Below are positions 1-6,259 of a DNA stretch of 13,016 nt, in pieces. Under the pieces are notes generated by a model. That model saw nothing but the letters and a program-made list of their open reading frames with translations. It did no database searches and was not told the DNA's origin. This DNA comes from Rickettsiales bacterium (GTDB lineage: Bacteria > Pseudomonadota > Alphaproteobacteria > Rickettsiales > UBA1997), in contig CANEUK010000016.1 in NCBI GenBank assembly GCA_947441695.1, forward strand, positions 1-13,016. Direction: 5' to 3'. The first letter of the stretch is position 1, and each line of letters starts with the position of its first letter. Both the position numbers and the translations under genes were made by a program.

Positions 1-1191
1 AAGGGCAGAATAGTTGATGGAGAAAATAAAAAACGAACAAAAAAATAAAAAACAAAAAACTATTAAAAATTTTATCGAACGATTTTTTGCCAGCCAAATT
101 GCTAAAACAGGAATTAGCCAAACAAAAAATTGCAAAGACAAAACGCGTTGAAACGAAATAAAAAGCAAAATTGTAATCAGGGTTAGTTCTAAAAATTGAG
201 CTTCAGAAAAGTTTATTACTTTTTTTGTAATTTTTTTATTCAAAAAAATAGCAAACAAAACGCCCCAAAAGCATAGAAAAACAAGGTTTCCAAAAACTTT
301 AGCAAAAGTTTCAAAAAAAACATTTCCAGCAATGTTCCAAGCCCCAAAAGAATGATAAACTTCTGAATTAGTGCCAATTTTTAATAAATTTTTTAACAAC
401 AAAATCGAAGCATAGCTTGACTCAATTTGAATTCCGCGCTTTTGGTGAAATAGCATATTTTTAACAAATTGATAATCGGTAAAAACTTCTAATATCCAAA
501 TTATTGCCGCCAAAGTTGAGATAAAAATTAGAGAATTGACGAAGATTTTTTGTAAAGTTTTTTTAATAGATAAATCTGATTTAAAGCCTTTAATAATAAT
601 GGTTGAAGGCACCATGAATACGGGAATTATTTTGTAAAAAAACCCTATTATACCATTTAAAAAAAACGCTTTTTTTAGTTTAGAACTTTCGCTGCCAAAA
701 AAAACTAAAGACGTAACAAAAAAAAGCGATACCAGCAAATCTAGTCTATGATAAAGAATGCGAAAAAGCAGCAAACCAAATAGGCTATAAAGCAAAATCA
801 TGTAAGAAATTTCGCGCTCATTCATAGCTAGCTTGTTTTTACAAAATCTTTTGCAAAGAATTAGAAGAAAAAAGTCGGTGCAAATCATCATTGCTGCAAA
901 ACTGAGGTAATATTCTGTAAAGTTTTTGGGGTTAAAAATTCCAGCAAAATAAATTGAAATTAGCGTTAGTGGCGGATATTCAAAAGAGAATTGAATATAG
1001 GGAATTAAGCCAGATTTTAGTTTATCAAACCAATCGAAATAACTAGGAACGTCGGTAATACAGGGAAAAGAAAGAAATACAGCGATTAGGCGACTTAAAA
1101 TAAAAAAAATAAAAACTAAGTCTTTTTCTCTAAAACTTTGCAAGTTCGTTAGATTTTTTTTGAGCGGCAGAAATTGCTTTTTTAAAAACAT
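1..1191 (-). CDS. GT87/DUF2029-type polytopic membrane glycosyltransferase (partial, runs off left edge)
   Basis: This frame is open for 397 codons from an ATG at 1191 to the window edge with no stop, so the C-terminus is missing. The protein is strongly hydrophobic, with about ten candidate membrane helices. Features typical of GT-C fold, GT87-like enzymes are an early loop Asp (D47, in ITDVPSYFDWF), EYPPL at 71-75, KRGIQIES at 251-258, and LSLQFFVWLIPVLAIW at 351-366, which resembles the SPQY-LLWLLP segment of the family. Such enzymes transfer sugars from polyprenyl-phosphate donors on the outer face of the inner membrane; donor and acceptor cannot be read here. The chosen start lies 62 bases inside the 3' end of proC; an in-frame TAA about ten codons upstream rules out a much longer protein. 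Co-transcription with sdh-proC is inferred from the overlap. The family call is fairly good, the exact role is unknown. Confidence 0.75.
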   Translation of the reverse strand, partial: MFLKKQFLPLKKNLTNLQSFREKDLVFIFFILSRLIAVFLSFPCITDVPSYFDWFDKLKSGLIPYIQFSFEYPPLTLISIYFAGIFNPKNFTEYYLSFAAMMICTDFFLLILCKRFCKNKLAMNEREISYMILLYSLFGLLLFRILYHRLDLLVSLFFVTSLVFFGSESSKLKKAFFLNGIIGFFYKIIPVFMVPSTIIIKGFKSDLSIKKTLQKIFVNSLIFISTLAAIIWILEVFTDYQFVKNMLFHQKRGIQIESSYASILLLKNLLKIGTNSEVYHSFGAWNIAGNVFFETFAKVFGNLVFLCFWGVLFAIFLNKKITKKVINFSEAQFLELTLITILLFISFQRVLSLQFFVWLIPVLAIWLAKNRSIKFLIVFCFLFFCSFFIFSINYSAL

Positions 1192-1939
1192 CTTTAAGAA
1201 CAGAATTTTTTTGTAAAATTTTTAATGCGGCTTCAGTGGTGCCGTTTTTTGAGGTAACTGAAGCGCGTAAATCGCTAAAGTTTTGCGTTGCAGATTCTGA
1301 CATTAGAGAACTGCCGAAAAATAATTTTTTTGTTAGACTTTCGGCTTTTTCTTTGTCAATTCCTGATAAAATAGCAATTTCAGCAAAAATTTCTTGCAGC
1401 AAAAAAATATATGCGGGCCCTGAACCAAAAATTGCCGTAATTGCGTCAAATAATTTTTCACTCTCAATTTCAAACGCGCTTCCAAATTTTTCAAAAATTT
1501 TGGCTAGTTTTTTGTTTTCGGTTTTTGCGATATTTTTATTGCAAAAATAGGCAAATATCCCTTGAGAATATTGAATTGCCAAATTTGGCATTGAGCGGAT
1601 TATTTTGGCTTTTTCGCCAAAAATTTTTTCAAAAAATTCAATTTTTTTGCCAGCTAAAATTGAGATAAAAATAGTTTTTTTATGAAAGATTTTTTGAGTG
1701 GCAAATTCTTTTAAAATTTGCTCGGCATCTTGGGGTTTTATTGCGATAAAAACTATGTCGGATTGATAATTTTTAGGCAGATTTTTAGAATTTTTTAGGT
1801 AGCAAATTTCAGGAATTTTGTTTTTGTTAGTTTGTTTTATGACCTTGATTTGACTTGGCAAAACGCCACTTTCTTTAATTAGGTTGCGGGCAATTATTGA
1901 ACCCATTTTGCCGCAACCAAGAAAAAGAAAGTTTTGCAT
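1130..1939 (-). CDS. proC: Pyrroline-5-carboxylate reductase
   Basis: This enzyme reduces 1-pyrroline-5-carboxylate to L-proline with NAD(P)H, the last step of proline synthesis, in the cytoplasm. The N-terminal Rossmann domain shows GCGKMG at residues 8-13 and AIKPQ at 66-70, followed by RSMPN at 115-119. The C-terminal dimerisation domain has GSGPAYIF at 172-179 and the family signature LRASVTSKNGTTEAAL at 224-239, where the usual PGGTT is KNGTT. The length of 269 residues is normal. The start lies 2 bases after the sdhB stop, so translation is probably coupled to sdhB. Its 3' end overlaps the start of the downstream glycosyltransferase gene by 62 bases. Its place at the end of an sdh operon is presumably lineage-specific and suggests no functional link beyond shared transcription. 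Confidence 0.95.
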   Translation of the reverse strand: MQNFLFLGCGKMGSIIARNLIKESGVLPSQIKVIKQTNKNKIPEICYLKNSKNLPKNYQSDIVFIAIKPQDAEQILKEFATQKIFHKKTIFISILAGKKIEFFEKIFGEKAKIIRSMPNLAIQYSQGIFAYFCNKNIAKTENKKLAKIFEKFGSAFEIESEKLFDAITAIFGSGPAYIFLLQEIFAEIAILSGIDKEKAESLTKKLFFGSSLMSESATQNFSDLRASVTSKNGTTEAALKILQKNSVLKDVFKKAISAAQKKSNELAKF

Positions 1940-1941
1940 AT

Positions 1942-2739
1942 TTAAGCTTTGCGATCAGCAATTGCTTGTTTAATTGAAGCAATTGCTTTGGCTGGATTTA
2001 AGCCTTTTGGACAAGCATTGGCGCAGTTCATGATTGTGTGACAGCGATATAGCTTAAAAGGATCTTCGAGCGCGTCTAATCTTTCTTCAGTTGCTTCGTC
2101 TCGCGAATCAACAATCCACCTTTGAGCTTGCAACAAGGTTGCGGGCCCCAAATATTTATCGCCATTCCACCAATAACTTGGGCAAGAAGTTGAACAACAG
2201 GCGCACATTATACACTCGTAAAGACCATCAAGTTTTTCGCGATCTTCCGGGCTTTGTAGCCTTTCTTGATTGGTGTTTTGCGGAACTTCGGCTTGTAACC
2301 AAGGTTTAATAGATTTGTGCTGTTCGTAAAAATGAGTAAGATCTGGAACTAAATCTTTTACTACGGGCATGTGCGGAAGCGGATAAATTTTTACATCGCT
2401 TTTTTCGCATTCAGATATTGCTTTGGTGCAAGCAAGAGTGTTGGTTCCGTCAATATTCATGGCGCATGAACCGCAAATTCCTTCGCGACAAGAGCGGCGA
2501 AATGTTAGCGAAGAGTCATGTTCTGATTTAATTTTTATAAGAGCGTCTAAAACCATTGGGCCACATTCGTCTAAATCTAGTTCAAAAGAATCGATATGTG
2601 GATTTTTTTTCTCTGCATCTTCGGGGTCAAAACGATAAATTTTAAAGGCTCGAATGTTTTTGGCGTTTTGCGGCGCTTTAAAAACTTTTCCAGCTTTTTT
2701 GTCGATTTGCGAATTTTTTGGGAGGGTGAATTCTGCCAT
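1942..2739 (-). CDS. sdhB: Succinate dehydrogenase iron-sulfur subunit
   Basis: SdhB carries electrons from the FAD of SdhA through [2Fe-2S], [4Fe-4S] and [3Fe-4S] clusters to quinone in complex II, on the cytoplasmic face of the inner membrane. The plant-type ferredoxin domain has the cysteine set C84-x4-C89-x2-C92 and C104 (SCREGICGSC region, then LAC). The C-terminal domain has CIMCACCSTSCP at 176-187 and CHTIMNCANACPKG at 233-246, which supply the remaining cluster ligands. At 265 residues, the protein has the usual alphaproteobacterial/mitochondrial length. It follows sdhA after a 56-base spacer and is followed 2 bases later by proC. No clear Shine-Dalgarno sequence precedes its ATG. Confidence 0.98.
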   Translation of the reverse strand: MAEFTLPKNSQIDKKAGKVFKAPQNAKNIRAFKIYRFDPEDAEKKNPHIDSFELDLDECGPMVLDALIKIKSEHDSSLTFRRSCREGICGSCAMNIDGTNTLACTKAISECEKSDVKIYPLPHMPVVKDLVPDLTHFYEQHKSIKPWLQAEVPQNTNQERLQSPEDREKLDGLYECIMCACCSTSCPSYWWNGDKYLGPATLLQAQRWIVDSRDEATEERLDALEDPFKLYRCHTIMNCANACPKGLNPAKAIASIKQAIADRKA

Positions 2740-2795
2740 TTTTATTTTGATTTTGTTTTTTTTGGAAGTTCTTTTACCAAGTTTTAAGAAACCAA

Positions 2796-4595
2796 TTAAT
2801 AAACTCTTTTCTTTGGTGGAAACGCTTGAACGTCGTTAGTTAAAGGTTTTAACACTACTTCGCGATAATCAATTTTTGTGTTAGCGTTTTTGTCGCACCA
2901 CATAATTGAATGCTTCATCCAATTTTCGTCGTCTCTATCTTTAAAGTCGTCGCGGGCTTGAGCTCCACGGCTTTCTTTGCGATTTAGGGCGCAAGAAATT
3001 GTAACCAAAGCTTGAGAACGTAAATTATCTAGTTCAAGTGCTTCAATTAAGTCGCTATTCCAAATCAAGCCACGATCTTCAATTTTTAAATCGTCAAAAT
3101 CTTTAAAGATCTGTTGCATTTTTTTAGTCCCAGCAAGCAAAGAATCTTCAACTCTAAAAACCGCTGCGTGTTGTTGCATAGCTTTTTGCATTTGTCCGCG
3201 AATTTGCGAAGTTGGAATTTTTCCGTTAGAATTTCTGATTTTGTCAAAGCGCAAAATTGATTCTTCACCAGCTTCTGGTTCTAATTCGGCTTGTTTTTGG
3301 TTTGGTTTTACTACTTCTGCCGCTTGATTTGCTGCTGCGCGACCAAATACAACCAAATCGAGTAATGAATTAGAACCTAAGCGATTGGCGCCGTGAACCG
3401 AAACGCAGGCGGCTTCGCCAATTGCCATTAAACCAGGAACAATTTCGGTTTTGCCATTTTTTATCGTTAAAACTTCAGCCTTAAAATTGGTTGGAATTCC
3501 GCCCATATTGTAATGAACCGTTGGTAAAACCGGAATTGGTTCTTTAGTTACATCAACGCCAGCAAAAACTTTGGCAGTTTCAGAAATTCCGGGCAAACGT
3601 TCGTGAAGAATTTTTGGATCTAGGTGATTTAAGTGCAGATAAATATGATCTTTGTTTGGCCCAACGCCGCGGCCTTCTAAAATTTCCATAGTCATGGCGC
3701 GCGAAACCACGTCGCGACTGGCTAAATCTTTTGCGCTTGGAGCGTAGCGTTCCATAAAACGCTCGCCTTCAGAATTAACTAAATATCCGCCTTCGCCGCG
3801 CGCTCCTTCGGTAATTAAACAGCCCGAGCCATAAACTCCGGTTGGGTGAAATTGCACAAATTCCATATCTTGCAAAGGCAGGCCAGCGCGCAAAACCATG
3901 GCGTTTCCGTCGCCCGTGCAAGTATGAGCCGAAGTTGCCGAAAAGTAGGCGCGACCATATCCACCAGTTGCCAAAACCACCATTTGACCTTTAAAGCGGT
4001 GCATTTTTCCATCAAGCATTGAAAGTGCCGTGATTCCGCGGCAAATGCCATTTTCCATGATTAAATCGAGTGCAAAATATTCGATAAAAAATTGCGCGTT
4101 ATGTTTGAGAGATTGTTGATAAAGTGTGTGTAAAATGGCGTGTCCAGTGCGATCAGCAGCTGCACAAGTTCTTTGCGCGGGGCCGCCTTCGCCAAACTCT
4201 TTGGTCATGCCACCAAAAGGACGTTGATAAATTTTTCCATCTACGGTGCGCGAAAAAGGCACGCCATAATGTTCAAGTTCAATAATAGCCTCGGGAGCTT
4301 CTTTGCACATATATTCGATTGCATCTTGATCTCCCAGCCAATCAGAACCTTTAATGGTGTCGTACATATGCCATCTCCAATCGTCTTCGCCCATATTTCC
4401 CAAGGCTGCCGAAATTCCACCCTGCGCTGCAACTGTGTGTGAACGAGTTGGAAAAACTTTTGAAATACAAGCAGTTGATAAGCCTTTTTGCGCCATACCA
4501 AAGGTGGCGCGAAGTCCAGCTCCGCCAGCTCCAACAACTATCACATCAAATTCGTGATCAGTGATTTGGTAATTTGCAATTTTTTTCTCTGACAT
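2796..4595 (-). CDS. sdhA: Succinate dehydrogenase flavoprotein subunit
   Basis: SdhA oxidises succinate to fumarate in the TCA cycle and passes electrons to SdhB. The FAD-binding Rossmann motif GAGGAG is at residues 22-27. RSHTVAAQGG at 51-60 contains H53, the expected site of covalent FAD attachment. Substrate-site elements are QFHPTG at 248-253, ARGEGG at 265-270, the Arg of SRDVVSRAM near 294, and HYNMGGIPTN at 361-370. The second FAD-contact block, GEAACVSVHGANRLGSNS, starts near 393. The C-terminus has the normal SdhA ending (DYREV...PPKKRVY). At 599 residues it is full length. The start codon is preceded by GGA at a suitable distance, a weak ribosome-binding site inside the last codons of sdhD, from which it is separated by 3 bases. 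Confidence 0.98.
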   Translation of the reverse strand: MSEKKIANYQITDHEFDVIVVGAGGAGLRATFGMAQKGLSTACISKVFPTRSHTVAAQGGISAALGNMGEDDWRWHMYDTIKGSDWLGDQDAIEYMCKEAPEAIIELEHYGVPFSRTVDGKIYQRPFGGMTKEFGEGGPAQRTCAAADRTGHAILHTLYQQSLKHNAQFFIEYFALDLIMENGICRGITALSMLDGKMHRFKGQMVVLATGGYGRAYFSATSAHTCTGDGNAMVLRAGLPLQDMEFVQFHPTGVYGSGCLITEGARGEGGYLVNSEGERFMERYAPSAKDLASRDVVSRAMTMEILEGRGVGPNKDHIYLHLNHLDPKILHERLPGISETAKVFAGVDVTKEPIPVLPTVHYNMGGIPTNFKAEVLTIKNGKTEIVPGLMAIGEAACVSVHGANRLGSNSLLDLVVFGRAAANQAAEVVKPNQKQAELEPEAGEESILRFDKIRNSNGKIPTSQIRGQMQKAMQQHAAVFRVEDSLLAGTKKMQQIFKDFDDLKIEDRGLIWNSDLIEALELDNLRSQALVTISCALNRKESRGAQARDDFKDRDDENWMKHSIMWCDKNANTKIDYREVVLKPLTNDVQAFPPKKRVY

Positions 4596-4598
4596 TTT

Positions 4599-4961
4599 TT
4601 ATCCAATTAAGTGAAGTCGAATAATTGCTACAACCGCAGCAACCGAGGTAATAATAGAAATAAAATTAACCAGCGTGATGTAGAAATGAAGCTTGGTTTT
4701 GTTTGAAATATAATCTTCAAAAACCACTCGAAGACCAAGCGAACCGTGATAAAGCGAAGTTGTGATAAGCAAAATTCCCATCACCGCATTAAGTGGATAA
4801 GCAAAAAAAACTGGCAAGTAGCTTTGCGGATCTTGCGTAATTTGAACGAAAGAAAAAACCAACCAAAGAATCAATGGAACTAAGGCAATGGCTGAAGTTT
4901 TTTGTGCCAACCAGTGGTGCGAACCGGTTTTAGTTGAAGGAGAGATTTTGATTTTGTTCAT
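4599..4961 (-). CDS. sdhD: Succinate dehydrogenase membrane anchor subunit
   Basis: This small membrane anchor helps bind heme b and quinone and fixes SdhAB to the inner membrane. Three hydrophobic helices are visible, at roughly residues 23-41, 54-72 and 93-115. The motif YHGSLGLRVVFEDYI at 71-85 matches the SdhD pattern in which a His is followed about ten residues later by Asp-Tyr (here H72, D83, Y84) near the quinone site. The length of 120 residues is typical. It lies 6 bases after the sdhC stop and 3 bases before the sdhA start, a compact operon arrangement. The subunit assignment rests on gene order and this motif. Confidence 0.93.
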   Translation of the reverse strand: MNKIKISPSTKTGSHHWLAQKTSAIALVPLILWLVFSFVQITQDPQSYLPVFFAYPLNAVMGILLITTSLYHGSLGLRVVFEDYISNKTKLHFYITLVNFISIITSVAAVVAIIRLHLIG

Positions 4962-4967
4962 ATTTAT

Positions 4968-5402
4968 CTAGTAAAATTTTAGGTAAATAACCGCGCCAAT
5001 TGTGGCGGCAGTAAAAATAATCGATGAAAAAATAACCAATAATCCATTATTTTTTGCGGTATTTTTGTCGAATCCTTTACCGATATCCCAAAATAAATGG
5101 CGAATGCCGTTGCAAAAATGATAATAAAGCGAAAAAACCGCTCCAACCGAAGCTAAGGCAAAAATATTATTAATGATTGCGTTCATTGGGCAATCGCAGG
5201 CTTCAGATGAATCGGCAATGTTTATTTGATAAGCGTAATAGACGATATACCACGAAATTGCCACTATCGAAACGTAGAGCAAAATTCCAGTAAAACGGTG
5301 CATGATTGAAGTTAGCGAAGAAACGCTCCATCTATAAATTTGTAGGTGCGGCGACGTTGGTCTTGAAACAAAATTTTCAGAAGCATTTTTCTTTGCTGTC
5401 AT
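4968..5402 (-). CDS. sdhC: Succinate dehydrogenase cytochrome b556 subunit
   Basis: SdhC is the larger membrane anchor of complex II and supplies a heme b ligand. The N-terminal block RPTSPHLQIYRW at 14-25 is characteristic of bacterial and mitochondrial SdhC. It is followed by SSLTSIMHRFTG at 28-39, which holds the quinone-site Ser and Arg. YYHFCNGIRHLFWD at 93-106 contains H95 at the expected heme-ligand position. Three membrane helices are predicted, about 37-58, 77-98 and 121-142. It is the first gene of the minus-strand sdh unit, with the 155-base intergenic region upstream. No purine-rich ribosome-binding site is evident before the ATG. Confidence 0.96.
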   Translation of the reverse strand: MTAKKNASENFVSRPTSPHLQIYRWSVSSLTSIMHRFTGILLYVSIVAISWYIVYYAYQINIADSSEACDCPMNAIINNIFALASVGAVFSLYYHFCNGIRHLFWDIGKGFDKNTAKNNGLLVIFSSIIFTAATIGAVIYLKFY

Positions 5403-5497
5403 TAGTTTTGGTAATTTTTTTTGAAATTTAAGGGGAATTTTTTAAGAAAAATTTTAAACATATTCATTTAAGCGAAACTTAAAAATTACTTTCGATT

Positions 5498-5526
5498 TTT
5501 ACAACAGCAAATATCTAAATAATCAA
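5498..5526 (-). promoter_or_regulatory. Candidate promoter of the sdhCDAB-proC unit
   Basis: On the minus strand a TTGATT box (5526-5521) is followed after exactly 17 bases by TGTAAA (5503-5498). Each matches the sigma-70 consensus at four of six positions, and the site lies about 95 bases upstream of the sdhC start. Such matches are common by chance in AT-rich DNA, so this is only a candidate. The divergent folK promoter must also lie in 5403-5557, but I could not pick one out. Confidence 0.25.
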
Positions 5527-5557
5527 ATAAAAAACTTGGTAAAAATCACCTATTTTC

Positions 5558-6052
5558 ATGAAAATTCTTAACGAAATTTTTTTTAAAAAAAAACGCATAA
5601 TTTTTGGTCTTGGTTCTAATTTAGGCGACCGAAACTTTTATTTAGATAAAGCGGTTCAAAGCCTTGTCAATCAATTGTTTTTGAGCAATTTAAAAAAATC
5701 AAAAATCTTTAAAAATGCCGCAATGCTTTTGCCAAATTCGCCAACTAAATGGAATTGCGAATTTTTTAATATTGCGCTTTCGGCGGATATAAATTTAAAA
5801 AAATTTCCGCCGCTAAAAATTTTAGAAATTATCAAAAAAATTGAAAAAGATTTGGGGCGACAAGAACTCTCAAAATGGGCTCCTAGAGAAATTGATATTG
5901 ATATTTTGGCAATTGAAAACTTAAAAATTTTACTGGGCGAAAAGTTGACGGTGCCACATAAAGGCTTATTTGAGCGCGATTTTTTTATCAAAACTGTTTT
6001 AGAAATTGAACCTGAATTATTGAAAAAGTTGAATTGCTTACGCAACGAATAA
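5558..6052 (+). CDS. folK: 2-amino-4-hydroxy-6-hydroxymethyldihydropteridine pyrophosphokinase
   Basis: FolK transfers pyrophosphate from ATP to 6-hydroxymethyl-7,8-dihydropterin, the step before dihydropteroate synthase in folate synthesis. Family motifs in order are FGLGSNLGDR at 16-25, FFNIALSADI at 69-78 (the F-N-A pterin-site strand), GRQELSKWAPREIDIDIL at 100-117 (ATP/Mg site with the paired Asp residues), and VPHKGLFERDFF at 132-143. The length of 164 is normal. The family's conserved part begins near residue 13; the first dozen residues are encoded by a T8-A9 run and are not conserved-looking, but no other start codon is available closer to the motif. It is divergent from sdhC. No folP or folB lies beside it in this window. 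Confidence 0.93.
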   Translation: MKILNEIFFKKKRIIFGLGSNLGDRNFYLDKAVQSLVNQLFLSNLKKSKIFKNAAMLLPNSPTKWNCEFFNIALSADINLKKFPPLKILEIIKKIEKDLGRQELSKWAPREIDIDILAIENLKILLGEKLTVPHKGLFERDFFIKTVLEIEPELLKKLNCLRNE

Positions 6053-6142
6053 TTCCTCACAAAATTAATTTCTTTTCAAGCGAGTTAAACCTTGTTTTAC
6101 AAGCATCCGCAACAGATTTTTGATTTTTATTGAAGTTGAAAT

Positions 6143-6171
6143 CTTGAATTGAGTTTTGGCAGAGTTTATTT
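6143..6171 (+). promoter_or_regulatory. Candidate heat-shock (RpoH-type) promoter of clpB
   Basis: CTTGAA at 6143-6148 is followed by TTTATTT at 6165-6171, leaving 18 bases after the CTTG core. This resembles the alphaproteobacterial RpoH pattern CTTG-N17/18-CYTATNT, with only the first base of the -10 differing. A start of transcription near 6178 would give a leader of about 80 bases before the clpB ATG. A second CTTGAA at 6185-6190 lacks a good -10 partner. ClpB is a classic RpoH target, which supports the assignment; the match is still modest in AT-rich DNA. Confidence 0.4.
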
Positions 6172-6259
6172 GGAAAAATTAACGCTTGAAATCTTTAGAT
6201 TTTTGGTTGTTTGTCAAAGCCAAGAATAACTTTCAAACCAAATTAAAAATTTCAATTTT

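Noticed and set aside
5671..6060. 129-codon minus-strand frame opposite folK
   Set aside because: folK motifs on the plus strand are unambiguous; this is its antisense shadow.
6074..6191. Nine-base inverted pair TTTCAAGCG / CGCTTGAAA around the clpB leader
   Set aside because: Arms are 100 bases apart and short; expected by chance in this composition.
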